In this document: one piece after another, positions 55,649-64,000 of the stretch | Layout: each line of letters begins with the position of its first letter | Numbering within the stretch: position 1 is the first letter of the stretch | Source of the DNA: Quisquiliibacterium transsilvanicum | Lineage (GTDB): Bacteria; Pseudomonadota; Gammaproteobacteria; Burkholderiales; Burkholderiaceae_E | Assembly: GCF_014202215.1 (NCBI RefSeq) | Contig: NZ_JACHGB010000001.1 | Span: 592,847-656,846, forward strand | Reading direction: 5' to 3' | Length of the DNA stretch: 64,000 bases | Translations under genes and position numbers: made by a program | The notes under the pieces: model-generated | Told to the model about the DNA's origin: nothing | What the model saw: the letters and a program-made list of their open reading frames with translations, nothing else | Database searches by the model: none

Positions 55649-57472
55649 TTGCAACCGACCGATATCCGCAATCCCGACTATTTCCACAAGGTCGTCGATT
55701 GCCAATGGGCCTGCCCGGCCCACACCCCCGTTCCCGAGTACATCCGGATGATCGCCGCAGGGCGCTACACCGACGCGTACATGGTGAACTGGAAGTCCAA
55801 CGTCTTTCCCGGCATCCTGGGCCGCACCTGCGATCGCCCCTGCGAGCCCGCGTGCCGTCGGGGTCGCGTCGAAGAAGCACAGGCGCAGCGCCCCGAGCCC
55901 GTGGCCATCTGCCGCCTCAAGCGCGTGGCCGCCGACTACAAGGACGACGACATCTCCGCCCGGATGCCGCGCCCCGCCGCCCGTAGTAACGGCAGGCGCG
56001 TGGCATGCGTCGGCGCAGGCCCGTCCTCGCTGACCGTGGCGCGCGACCTGGCACCGCTCGGCTACGAGGTCACGGTCTTCGACCAGGACCCCAAGGCAGG
56101 CGGCTTCATCCGCTCGCAGATTCCCCGCTTCCGGCTCCCCGAGGAAGTCATCGACGAGGAGACCGGCTACATCTTCGATCTCGGCGTCGAGTTCCGCGGC
56201 GGCGTGCGCATCGACTCGATGAAGGCGCTGCTGGCCGAGGGCTTCGACGCTGTGTTCGTGGGCTCGGGCGCGCCGCGCGGCCGCGACCTCGACCTGCCCG
56301 GCCGCCAGGAGGCCGCAGCGCACATCCACGTCGGGATCGACTGGCTGTCGTCGGTTTCCTTCGGCCACATCACCTCGATCGGCAAGCGCGTCATCGTGCT
56401 GGGCGGCGGCAACACCGCGATGGACTGCTGCCGCACCTCCAGGCGGCTGGGCGGCGAGGACGTGAAGGTCATCGTGCGCTCCGGCTTCGAGGAGATGAAG
56501 GCCTCCCCCTGGGAGAAGGAGGACGCCATCCACGAGGGCATCCCCATCCTGAATTTCATGGTCCCCAAGAGCTTCGTCCACGACCAGGGCCGGCTCACCG
56601 GGATGACCTTCGAGAAGGTCAAGGCCGTCTACGACGACAAGGGCCGCCGCAGCCTGGTGCCCACCGGTGACCCGGACGAGCTCGTCGAATGCGACCACGT
56701 CCTGATCGCCGTCGGCCAGGAGAACGCCTTTCCCTGGATCGAGAAGGATTGCGGCATCGCCTTCGACAAATGGGGCATGCCGGTCCTCGACGAGAACACC
56801 CTGCAGTCGACGCGCCAGAATGTCTTCTTCGGCGGCGACGCGGCACTGGGCCCGAAGAACATCATCTGGGCGGTGGCCCATGGCCATGATGCGGCGGTGT
56901 CCATCGACAAGATGCTGAACGGCGAGGACGTGCGCGAGCGCCCCGCCCCCGGCGTCACCCTGATGTCCCAGAAGATGGGCATCCACGAGTGGAGCTACGA
57001 CAACGAGGTGGCGCCCGACGCGCGCCACAAGGTGCCGTGGCGCGACGTCAACCAGTCGCTGCGCAACATCAAGGTGGAGGTGGAGCTTGGCTTCGATCCG
57101 GCCACCGCGTGGAAGGAGGCGCAGCGCTGCCTGAACTGCGACGTGCAGACAGTGTTCAACGAACGCCAGTGCATCGAGTGCGATGCCTGCGTCGACATCT
57201 GCCCCACCGACTGCATCACCTTCACTGACAACGGCGTGGAGGCCGATCTGCGCACCCGCCTGCGCGCGCCGTCGACCAACACCGAGCAGGAGCTCTACGT
57301 CTCGGACGGCCTGAAGACGGGCCGCGTCATGGTCAAGGACGAGGATGTCTGCCTGCACTGCGGACTCTGCGCCGAGCGCTGCCCGACCGGCGCCTGGGAC
57401 ATGCAGAAGTTCCTGCTCACGATGACCCACGCCGGCCCCGGTTGCCGGGCACCTCAGCGGGAGGCCGCATGA
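55649..57472 (+). CDS. GltD-like FAD/NAD(P) oxidoreductase with ferredoxin domains
   Basis: This 607-residue flavoprotein resembles the glutamate synthase small subunit and related ferredoxin:NAD(P) oxidoreductases. It has an N-terminal cysteine-rich domain (CQWACPAHTPVPEY, CDRPCEPAC), the FAD motif VGAGPSSL, the NAD(P) motif LGGGNTAMDCC, and a C-terminal pair of [4Fe-4S] motifs (CIECDACVDICPTDC and CLHCGLCAERCPTG). It starts at TTG after GGAGGAG and overlaps the next gene by ATGA. It likely passes electrons between the oxidoreductase, ferredoxin and NAD(P). No gltB is present, so glutamate synthesis is unlikely. Confidence 0.88.
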   Translation: MQPTDIRNPDYFHKVVDCQWACPAHTPVPEYIRMIAAGRYTDAYMVNWKSNVFPGILGRTCDRPCEPACRRGRVEEAQAQRPEPVAICRLKRVAADYKDDDISARMPRPAARSNGRRVACVGAGPSSLTVARDLAPLGYEVTVFDQDPKAGGFIRSQIPRFRLPEEVIDEETGYIFDLGVEFRGGVRIDSMKALLAEGFDAVFVGSGAPRGRDLDLPGRQEAAAHIHVGIDWLSSVSFGHITSIGKRVIVLGGGNTAMDCCRTSRRLGGEDVKVIVRSGFEEMKASPWEKEDAIHEGIPILNFMVPKSFVHDQGRLTGMTFEKVKAVYDDKGRRSLVPTGDPDELVECDHVLIAVGQENAFPWIEKDCGIAFDKWGMPVLDENTLQSTRQNVFFGGDAALGPKNIIWAVAHGHDAAVSIDKMLNGEDVRERPAPGVTLMSQKMGIHEWSYDNEVAPDARHKVPWRDVNQSLRNIKVEVELGFDPATAWKEAQRCLNCDVQTVFNERQCIECDACVDICPTDCITFTDNGVEADLRTRLRAPSTNTEQELYVSDGLKTGRVMVKDEDVCLHCGLCAERCPTGAWDMQKFLLTMTHAGPGCRAPQREAA

Positions 57473-59325
57473 GCACCACCACCACCCGGCGCATCGAGGC
57501 CGTCAACGACTTCGTCGTCAAGTTCGCAAACGTCAACGGCTCCGGCTCCGCCTCCGCCAATGAGCTCTTCGCCAAGAGCTTCATGCGGATGGGCGTGCCG
57601 GTCAGTCCGCGCAACATCTTCCCGTCGAACATCCAGGGGCTGCCCACCTGGTACGAGGTGCGCGTCACCGAAAAGGGCTACCTCGGGCGGCGCGGCGGCG
57701 TCGATCTCATGGTCGCCATGAACCCGCAGACCTGGGACAAGGACGTCGCCGAGATCGAGCCCGGCGGCTACCTGTTCTACGACAGCACGCGGCCGATGCC
57801 CGCATCGAAGTTCCGTCCCGACATCCACGTGATCGGCGTGCCGCTCACCGAAATGTGCAACGCGGCGTTCACCGACGCGCGCGAGCGGCAGCTGCTCAAG
57901 AACATCATGTACGTGGGCGCGCTGGCGGCGCTGCTGGGCATCGATGCCGAGGTTCTCCCGGAGCTGCTCGGCGAGCAGTACCGCGGCAAGGAAAAGCTGA
58001 TGAAGCCCAACCTTGACGCCTTCCGCAAGGGCTGGCACTACGCCACCGAACACTTCGACGACGCGGTGGGCCTGCGCGTGCGCCGCGCCGCCAACGTCGG
58101 CGACCGCATCTTCATCGACGGCAACGCGGCCGCGGCGCTGGGCGCCGTGTACGGCGGCGCCACCGTCTGCGCCTGGTATCCGATCACGCCTTCCTCATCC
58201 GTGGCCGAGGCCTTCGAGAAATACTGCTCGAAGCTGCGCGTCGACAAGGAGACCGGGCGGCACAAGTACGCAATCGTGCAGGCCGAGGACGAGCTCGCCT
58301 CGATCGGCATGGTGATCGGCGCGGGCTGGAACGGCGCCCGCTCGTTCACCGCCACTTCGGGCCCTGGCGTGTCGCTGATGACCGAGTTCATCGGCCTGGC
58401 CTATTTCGCCGAGATCCCCGCGACCATCATCAACGTGCAGCGCGGCGGACCGTCGACCGGCATGCCGACCCGCACGCAGCAGGCCGACCTGACCGCCTGC
58501 GCCTACGCGTCGCATGGCGACACCAAGCACGTGCTGCTGTTCCCCGAAGACCCGTACGAGTGCTTCGAGTTCACCGCGCAGGCGCTCGACCTCGCCGACC
58601 GGCTGCAGACGCCGGTGTTCCTGATGACCGACCTGGACATCGGGATGAACCAGCGCCTCACCGCCCCCTTCCAGTGGGACGACGCGCGCCGCTTCGACCG
58701 CGGCAAGGTGATGACGGAAGAGGAGCTCGAGGCAGGCCGTGACTTCGGCCGCTATCTCGACGTGGACGGCGACGGCATCCCCTTCCGCACCCTGCCGGGC
58801 ACGCACCCGACCAAGGGCTCCTTCTTCACGCGCGGCACCACCAGGGACGCCTACGCCCGCTACTCCGAGGCAGGCCCCGACTACCTCTACAACGTCAACC
58901 GCCTGCTGAAGAAGTTCGACACCGCGCGCGCCCTCGTGCCGCAGCCGATCGAACGCAAGGCCGCGCAGAAGACCCGCTTCGGCGCGATCTTCTACGGCTC
59001 CACCAGCCCCGCGATGGAGGAAGCCAGCGACGTGCTAGAAGCCCAGGGTCTCCATGTCGACACCCTGCGCCTGCGCGCCTTCCCATTCCCCGAATCGGTG
59101 CGCCGCTTCATCGATGAGCACGACGTGGTCTACGTGATCGAGCAGAACCGGGACGCGCAGCTGCGCTCGATGCTGGTCAACGAACTCGAAGCCGCGCCCG
59201 CCCAGCTGGTGCCGGTGCTGCATTTCGACGGCACGCCGATCACCGCCCGCTTCATCGTCCGCGAGATCGCCGACCGCGTGAAGGGCAGCAACGTCGAGCC
59301 GCTCAAACGCGGCAAGGTCGCCTGA
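57469..59325 (+). CDS. korA: 2-oxoacid:ferredoxin oxidoreductase, fused gamma-alpha subunit
   Basis: The 618-residue product has a gamma domain first (NGSGSASANELFAKSFMRMG, about 1-190) and then an alpha domain (VCAWYPITPSSSVAEAFEKY; TATSGPGVSLMTEF). This fusion is typical of KorA. With the beta subunit it oxidises a 2-oxoacid to acyl-CoA, reducing ferredoxin. The 2-oxoglutarate assignment comes from the KorA-like build and the TCA setting, not from a visible specificity residue. The ATG at 57469 overlaps the upstream stop (ATGA). Confidence 0.88.
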   Translation: MSTTTTRRIEAVNDFVVKFANVNGSGSASANELFAKSFMRMGVPVSPRNIFPSNIQGLPTWYEVRVTEKGYLGRRGGVDLMVAMNPQTWDKDVAEIEPGGYLFYDSTRPMPASKFRPDIHVIGVPLTEMCNAAFTDARERQLLKNIMYVGALAALLGIDAEVLPELLGEQYRGKEKLMKPNLDAFRKGWHYATEHFDDAVGLRVRRAANVGDRIFIDGNAAAALGAVYGGATVCAWYPITPSSSVAEAFEKYCSKLRVDKETGRHKYAIVQAEDELASIGMVIGAGWNGARSFTATSGPGVSLMTEFIGLAYFAEIPATIINVQRGGPSTGMPTRTQQADLTACAYASHGDTKHVLLFPEDPYECFEFTAQALDLADRLQTPVFLMTDLDIGMNQRLTAPFQWDDARRFDRGKVMTEEELEAGRDFGRYLDVDGDGIPFRTLPGTHPTKGSFFTRGTTRDAYARYSEAGPDYLYNVNRLLKKFDTARALVPQPIERKAAQKTRFGAIFYGSTSPAMEEASDVLEAQGLHVDTLRLRAFPFPESVRRFIDEHDVVYVIEQNRDAQLRSMLVNELEAAPAQLVPVLHFDGTPITARFIVREIADRVKGSNVEPLKRGKVA

Positions 59326-59336
59326 AGGACCGCACG

Positions 59337-60392
59337 ATGACATTCCTCGCAAAACCCAAGCTGCACCACCCCACCCTTCCCGCCAACCGCCTGGGCTACA
59401 CCCGGCGCGACTACGAGGGCAAGATCTCCACGCTGTGCGCCGGCTGCGGGCACGACTCGATCTCCGCGGCCATCATCCAGGCCTGCTGGGAGCTCGACGT
59501 CGAACCGCACCGGGTCGCCAAGCTGTCCGGCATCGGCTGCTCTTCCAAGACACCCGACTACTTCCTCGGCAGCTCGCACGGCTTCAACACGGTGCACGGC
59601 CGCATGCCGTCGGTGCTGACCGGCGCCAACCTGGCAAACCGCGACCTGATCTATCTCGGCGTCTCCGGCGACGGCGATTCCGCGTCGATCGGCCTCGGGC
59701 AGTTCGCGCACGTGATGCGCCGCGGCGTGAACATGACCTACATCGTCGAGAACAACGGCGTGTACGGGCTCACCAAGGGGCAGTTCTCGGCCACCGCCGA
59801 CCAGGGCTCGAAGTCCAAGCGCGGCGTCGTGAACACCGACTCCCCGATCGACATGGTCTCGCTAGCGCTGCAGCTGGGCGCGAGCTTCGTCGGGCGCAGC
59901 TTCTCCGGCGACAAGGAGCAGCTCGTGCCGCTGATCAAGGCCGCGCTGGCACACCCGGGAGCTGCCTTCATCGACGTGCTCAGCCCCTGCGTGGCCTTCA
60001 ACAACCACGCCGGCAGCACCAAGAGCTACGACTACGTCCGCGAGCACAACGAGGCGGTCAATCGCATCGACTTCATGCCGCGCCGCTCGGAGATCACCAC
60101 CGATTACGCGCCCGGCTCGGTCACCGAGGTCGTCCAGCACGACGGCTCCGTGCTGCGCCTGCGCAAGATCGCGGAGGACTACGACGCGTCCGACCGCATC
60201 GGCGCGATGAACTTCGTCCAGGGCCACCAGGCCCGCGGCGAGATCGTCACCGGCCTGCTCTACCTCGATCCCGAGGCGGACGACCTGCACGCCCACCTCA
60301 ACACCGTCGACCAGCCGCTCAACCGCCTGGACGAGGCCGCGCTGTGCCCTGGCGCGGCGATGCTCGAGCGCCTGAACGCCTCGCTGCGCTGA
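59337..60392 (+). CDS. korB: 2-oxoacid:ferredoxin oxidoreductase, beta subunit
   Basis: The 351-residue subunit binds thiamine diphosphate and a [4Fe-4S] cluster. The cluster cysteines are in LCAGCGHDSIS and GIGCSS, and the TPP site has GVSGDGDSASIG with the partner ENNGVYGLTKGQ. An AAGGA ribosome binding site lies 7 bases before the ATG. It is the last enzyme gene of the three-gene group, 11 bases after korA. Confidence 0.9.
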   Translation: MTFLAKPKLHHPTLPANRLGYTRRDYEGKISTLCAGCGHDSISAAIIQACWELDVEPHRVAKLSGIGCSSKTPDYFLGSSHGFNTVHGRMPSVLTGANLANRDLIYLGVSGDGDSASIGLGQFAHVMRRGVNMTYIVENNGVYGLTKGQFSATADQGSKSKRGVVNTDSPIDMVSLALQLGASFVGRSFSGDKEQLVPLIKAALAHPGAAFIDVLSPCVAFNNHAGSTKSYDYVREHNEAVNRIDFMPRRSEITTDYAPGSVTEVVQHDGSVLRLRKIAEDYDASDRIGAMNFVQGHQARGEIVTGLLYLDPEADDLHAHLNTVDQPLNRLDEAALCPGAAMLERLNASLR

Positions 60393-60491
60393 CCGCGAAC
60401 GGGGCCGGCGCCAAATGCGATCGCCGGCCCCCGTCTCTCCCGACCCCGGGTCGCCAACCTCTTGTGCCCGGTTCGCGCCGGGAGACGCTCG

Positions 60492-61847
60492 ATGAAATCA
60501 CGCATGCACGCCGGGCGTGCCTGGGCGCTCGGAGCCCTCGCCATTGCGCCCGCGAGCGCCCACGCCGCCGGTTCCGCGGCCGCTGCCGAGGCCTTCGCCT
60601 GGCTGGCGCTGATCCTCGTCGCCGCGCGCCTGGGCACCCTGCTCGAGCGCTGGCGGCAGCCCTCCGTGCTGGGCGAGATCCTGATCGGCGTGGTCATCGC
60701 CAACGTTGCGCTGGTCGGGCTCCCGGACATCTCCAGCAGCGAGGCGCTGCCCTTCGTCGACTTCCTGGCGCAGCTCGGCGCGGTGATCCTGCTGTTCCAG
60801 ATCGGCCTGGAAACCAACATCCAGTCGATGCGCCGGGTCGGCGGGCGCGCCTTCGCGGTCGCCAGCCTGGGCGTGGTGGTGCCGTTCGTCCTCGGCACCT
60901 TCCTGGTCGGCCCGCTGCTGATGCCAGGCATGAGCGAGGCCGCCTACCTGTTCCTCGGCGCCGCGCTCACCGCGACCTCGGTGGGCATCACCGGCCGCGT
61001 GTTCCGCGACATGAACTGCATCCTCAAGCCCGAGGCGCAGATCGTCCTGGGGGCGGCGGTGATCGACGACGTGCTCGGCCTGATCGTCCTCTCCGTGGTC
61101 TCCGCCATCGCGACCCAGGGCAGTGTGTCCGCCGCCAGCGTCGCCATCCTGAGCGCGCAGGCCCTGGCCTTCCTCGTGGCGTCGGTCCTGCTGGGGCAGA
61201 TGGCTGCGGGACACCTGAGCCGGATGTTCGCAGCCATCCACACGGGGGCCGGAACCAAGCTCGCGGTTGCGCTCGGCTTCTGCCTTCTGATGGCCTGGCT
61301 TGCGCATCTGATCGGCCTGGCGCCGATCGTCGGCGCGTTCGCCGCCGGCCTGGTGCTCGACGAGGTGCAGTTCCGTCACTTCGACGACCCGACGATCAAG
61401 ACCGAGCTGCTCGAGGCGACCGCACATGCCGCCCCCGACACGAGGGAGTCGGTGCGCCGCGTCGTCGACGCCCACGCCCACAAGCACCTCGAGCACATGC
61501 TCGAGCCGGTGGGGCACCTGCTGGTGCCGGTGTTCTTCGTGGTCGCCGGCATGCAGGTGAAGCTGCAGCACCTGACCGACCCGCGGATCCTGCTGCTGGC
61601 GCTGGCGCTGACCGTCGCTGCGGTGGCCGGCAAGGTCGTCGCCGGAGTCGTCGCCGGACCGGTGAACCGCTGGGTGGTCGGCTGGGGCATGGTGCCCCGC
61701 GGCGAGGTCGGCCTGATCTTCGCGTTCGTCGGCAAGCAGCTCGGGGTGGTCGACGACCAGATGTTCTCGGTGATCGTGCTGATGGTGATGTTCACCACGC
61801 TGATCACGCCGCCGATCCTGGGCCTCCTGCTTCGGCCGAAGCGCTGA
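60492..61847 (+). CDS. Kef-type cation:proton antiporter
   Basis: The 451-residue inner-membrane protein has about 12 hydrophobic segments and the CPA2/Kef signature (LARLGTLLERWRQPSVLGEILIG-type start, IGLETN, VIDDVLGLIVLSVV). It lacks the C-terminal TrkA-N nucleotide domain of KefB/KefC. A histidine-rich loop (DAHAHKHLEH) lies near 330-339. It starts 99 bases after korB with GGGAG upstream and may share the transcript. Its ion is unknown. Confidence 0.85.
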   Translation: MKSRMHAGRAWALGALAIAPASAHAAGSAAAAEAFAWLALILVAARLGTLLERWRQPSVLGEILIGVVIANVALVGLPDISSSEALPFVDFLAQLGAVILLFQIGLETNIQSMRRVGGRAFAVASLGVVVPFVLGTFLVGPLLMPGMSEAAYLFLGAALTATSVGITGRVFRDMNCILKPEAQIVLGAAVIDDVLGLIVLSVVSAIATQGSVSAASVAILSAQALAFLVASVLLGQMAAGHLSRMFAAIHTGAGTKLAVALGFCLLMAWLAHLIGLAPIVGAFAAGLVLDEVQFRHFDDPTIKTELLEATAHAAPDTRESVRRVVDAHAHKHLEHMLEPVGHLLVPVFFVVAGMQVKLQHLTDPRILLLALALTVAAVAGKVVAGVVAGPVNRWVVGWGMVPRGEVGLIFAFVGKQLGVVDDQMFSVIVLMVMFTTLITPPILGLLLRPKR

Positions 61848-61854
61848 CGGCGCG

Positions 61855-61900
61855 CCGGGACGCAAAAAAGCCGCCTTCGGGCGGCTTTTTTGCGTCCCGG
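61855..61900. terminator. Bidirectional intrinsic terminator with TTCG loop
   Basis: Two 21-base arms (61855-61875 and 61880-61900) are perfect reverse complements around TTCG. Each arm holds GCCGCC beside a run of six A or T, so each strand gives a GC stem followed by a T run. It sits between the convergent antiporter gene and gltA and can end both transcripts. Confidence 0.95.
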
Positions 61901-61933
61901 GCCCGGCAGCAGCCGGCCCCGGCTTCCAGCGCA

Positions 61934-63241
61934 TCAGCGCTGCGCGATGGGCACCACCTCGCGGCGCGTCGAGCCCGTGAACAGCTGGCGCGGACGGCCG
62001 ATCTTCTGGTCCGGCTCGCCGATCATCTCGCCCCACTGCGCGATCCAGCCCACGGTGCGGGCCAGCGCGAAGATGCAGGTGAACATCTCGGTCGGGATGC
62101 CGAGCGCCCTCTGCACGATGCCCGAGTAGAAATCGACGTTCGGGTAGAGCTTGCGCTGCACGAAGTACTCGTCCTCGAGGGCGATCTGCTCGAGCTTCAT
62201 CGCCAGCGCAAACAGCGGGTCGTTTTCCAGGCCCAGCTCGCCCAGCACTTCGTAGCAGGTCTCGCGCATCAGCTTGGCGCGCGGATCGTAGTTCTTGTAG
62301 ACCCGGTGGCCGAAGCCCATCAGCTTCACGCCGGAGTTCTTGTCCTTCACGTTCGCGATGAAGTCGCCGATCTTCTCGATGCCGCCCTGCTGCTGGATCT
62401 CGCCGAGCATCACCAGGCAGGCCTCGTTGGCGCCGCCGTGCGCCGGACCCCAGAGGGTGGCAATGCCCGCAGCGATGCAGGCGAAGGGGTTCGCTCCCGA
62501 CGAGCCCGCCAGCCGCACCGTGGAGGTGGAGGCGTTCTGCTCGTGGTCCGCGTGCAGGATCAGGATGCGGTCGAGCGCGCGCTCCAGCACCGGATTGACC
62601 TGGTACTCCTCGCAGGGCGTGCCGAACATCATCCGCATGAAATTGCCCGCATACGACAGGTCGTTGCGCGGATACATGAACGGCTGGCCGACCGAATACT
62701 TGTAGGCCATCGCCACCATGGTCGGCATCTTGGCGATCAGGCGGATCGCCGAGACGAAGCGGTGCTCGGGGTTCTGGATGTCGAGCGAGTCGTGATAGAA
62801 AGCCGACAGCGCCCCCACGCAGCCCACCAGGATCGCCATCGGGTGCGCGTCACGGCGGAAGCCGGCGAAGAAGCGCGTCATCTGCTCGTGGATCATCGTG
62901 TGCTTGAGCACACGATTCTCGAAGTCCTTGCGCTGCGCTTCGTTCGGCAGATCGCCGTTGAGCAGCAGGTAGCAGGTCTCGAGGTAGTCGCAGTTCACCG
63001 CAAGCTGCTCGATCGGGAAGCCGCGGTACAGCAGCTCGCCCTTGTCGCCATCGATGTAGGTGATCTTCGACTCGCAGGCGGCGGTCGACAGAAAGCCCGG
63101 GTCGAAGGTGAACTTGCCGGACGCGCCATACAGCTTCCGGATGTCGACCACGTCCGGTCCCATCGTGCCCTTGTGGATGGGCAGCTCGACGGACGGGGTG
63201 CCGTCGGAGAAGGACAGCGTGGCTTTGTGCTGTGTGGTCAT
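61934..63241 (-). CDS. gltA: Citrate synthase
   Basis: GltA condenses acetyl-CoA and oxaloacetate. The 435-residue enzyme is the Gram-negative type, with the catalytic histidines in [12 protein letters not shown] and [14 protein letters not shown] and the conserved aspartate in [13 protein letters not shown] lies 9 bases before the ATG. It is the third gene after sdhB and sdhE. Confidence 0.97.
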   Translation of the reverse strand: MTTQHKATLSFSDGTPSVELPIHKGTMGPDVVDIRKLYGASGKFTFDPGFLSTAACESKITYIDGDKGELLYRGFPIEQLAVNCDYLETCYLLLNGDLPNEAQRKDFENRVLKHTMIHEQMTRFFAGFRRDAHPMAILVGCVGALSAFYHDSLDIQNPEHRFVSAIRLIAKMPTMVAMAYKYSVGQPFMYPRNDLSYAGNFMRMMFGTPCEEYQVNPVLERALDRILILHADHEQNASTSTVRLAGSSGANPFACIAAGIATLWGPAHGGANEACLVMLGEIQQQGGIEKIGDFIANVKDKNSGVKLMGFGHRVYKNYDPRAKLMRETCYEVLGELGLENDPLFALAMKLEQIALEDEYFVQRKLYPNVDFYSGIVQRALGIPTEMFTCIFALARTVGWIAQWGEMIGEPDQKIGRPRQLFTGSTRREVVPIAQR

Positions 63242-63278
63242 CGGTCGGATTCCTGTAGTGCTCTCAATAATGTTCGGG

Positions 63279-63563
63279 TCAGGCCTCGCGCAGCCCCTGC
63301 AGCACGTGCAGCGCGCCGGGCGACAGCTCGCCGGGCTCCGGCTCCCGCCGCGCGAGGATCAGGTCCATCAGCTCGTTGTCCGAAAGGTCGAGCAGTTCGT
63401 GCAGCCCGGAGACATCCTCGTCCGCCAGCGACTCCTCGTGCGCGTCGAGGAAGCGGGTCAGCACGAGGTCGTTTTCCAGCAGACCGCGGCGCGAGCGCCA
63501 GCGCAGGCGCCGACGCCGCGCCGGATCGGCCTGGTGCGAATCGCCGGGCGTCGGATCGTCCAT
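63279..63563 (-). CDS. sdhE: Succinate dehydrogenase assembly factor SdhE
   Basis: SdhE helps attach FAD covalently to SdhA. The 94-residue protein has the RGxxE motif (RRGLLENDL) and the [13 protein letters not shown] helix. GGGGGAG precedes the ATG. The position between sdhB and gltA is usual. Confidence 0.93.
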   Translation of the reverse strand: MDDPTPGDSHQADPARRRRLRWRSRRGLLENDLVLTRFLDAHEESLADEDVSGLHELLDLSDNELMDLILARREPEPGELSPGALHVLQGLREA

Positions 63564-63584
63564 GGTTAGCTCCCCCGCGCGCGA

Positions 63585-64000
63585 TCAGACCGCGCGCCGG
63601 ACCATCAGTTCCTTGATCTTGCCGATCGCCCGCGTGGGGTTGAGCCCCTTCGGACAAACGTCGACGCAGTTCATGATGGTGTGGCAGCGGAACAGCCGGT
63701 ACGGATCCTCGAGGTCATCGAGGCGGGCGCTGGTGGCCTCGTCCCTGCTGTCGGCGATGAAGCGGTAGGCCTGCAGCAGGCCGGCGGGGCCGACGAACTT
63801 GTCGGGGTTCCACCAGAACGACGGGCAGGAGGTCGAGCAGCAGGCGCACAGGATGCACTCGTAGAGCCCGTCGAGCTCCTCGCGCTCCTCGGGGCTCTGC
63901 AGGCGCTCCTTCTCGGGCGGCGGCGTGTCGTTGATCAGATAGGGCTTGATCGAGTCGTACTGCTTGAAGAACTGCGTCATGTCCACGATGAGGTCGCGGA
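63585..64000 (-). CDS. sdhB: Succinate dehydrogenase iron-sulfur subunit, C-terminal part
   Basis: The gene runs off the right edge, so only about 138 C-terminal residues are visible, beginning [33 protein letters not shown] and [17 protein letters not shown] bind the [4Fe-4S] and [3Fe-4S] clusters. SdhB passes electrons from SdhA to quinone. An ATG at 63986 is internal, not the start. Confidence 0.95.
   Translation of the reverse strand, partial: RDLIVDMTQFFKQYDSIKPYLINDTPPPEKERLQSPEEREELDGLYECILCACCSTSCPSFWWNPDKFVGPAGLLQAYRFIADSRDEATSARLDDLEDPYRLFRCHTIMNCVDVCPKGLNPTRAIGKIKELMVRRAV

Noticed and set aside
55649-57472. Glutamate synthase small subunit (gltD)
   Set aside because: The fold matches, but no large subunit is nearby, the protein has an added C-terminal pair of ferredoxin motifs and it overlaps korA, so an electron-transfer partner is more likely.
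59435-63616. A 1393-codon open frame over korB, the antiporter and gltA
   Set aside because: It crosses the terminator and several genes in other frames, and its product matches no family.

Overview
The window is a high-GC, gene-dense chromosomal segment from a betaproteobacterium, most likely order Burkholderiales. The reasons are the tRNA-Leu/tig order, the alr-radA-lplT, rimI-tsaB and ispDF-mfd-serB neighbourhoods, a phaC-phaB-phaR cluster and a succinate dehydrogenase-gltA-sucAB-lpdA block, all of which are familiar in that order. No prophage, insertion sequence, integrase, CRISPR array or rRNA operon was found. Nearly all of it is ordinary coding sequence with short gaps and many ATGA or TGATG overlaps.

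Layout. 1-1.5 kb: the start of an incomplete gene (clpP by position), trigger factor and a tRNA-Leu(TAG). 1.5-5.7 kb: an AcrB-type RND pump and its lipoprotein adaptor on the minus strand, with an operator-like palindrome in front. 5.8-8.8 kb: divergent hpnCDE (farnesyl diphosphate to squalene). 8.9-15.1 kb: radA, alr, lplT, a family 4/5-type uracil-DNA glycosylase, rimI and tsaB. 15.2-17.8 kb: a repeat-rich secreted protein and an OmpR/EnvZ-type two-component pair. 17.9-21.4 kb: rubrerythrin, a GlpC/HdrD-like iron-sulfur protein, a DUF3501 protein and a formate/nitrite-type channel. 21.4-23.1 kb: a small GNAT protein and a TrpB2-type enzyme. 23.2-29.3 kb: a tripartite heavy-metal RND efflux operon preceded by a small histidine-containing exported protein.

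29.3-37.8 kb: ispF, ispD, mfd, serB, an MFS transporter and a frameshifted metY. 37.9-43.3 kb: rimO, then phaR, phaB and phaC (no phaA here), then a small membrane protein. 43.3-49.6 kb: pgeF, rluD, bamD, a DinG-type helicase, a DUF465 protein and zapE. 49.6-64 kb: lpdA, sucB, sucA, then gltA, sdhE and the end of sdhB, all on the minus strand. This TCA block is interrupted by a plus-strand group: a GltD-like iron-sulfur flavoprotein, the two subunits of a 2-oxoacid:ferredoxin oxidoreductase, and a Kef-type antiporter.

The most interesting points are: (1) two different routes for oxidising 2-oxoglutarate placed back to back; (2) the rubrerythrin/iron-sulfur/DUF3501/channel cluster, whose function is not established; (3) a repeated pattern of -10-like boxes only 6-10 bases before start codons that lack a Shine-Dalgarno sequence, suggesting leaderless mRNAs; (4) a two-base loss in a CG dinucleotide run that breaks metY; (5) a PHA synthase with an unusually long Ala/Arg/Lys-rich N-terminal extension. 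All functional calls rest on recognised motifs and gene order. No database search was possible.
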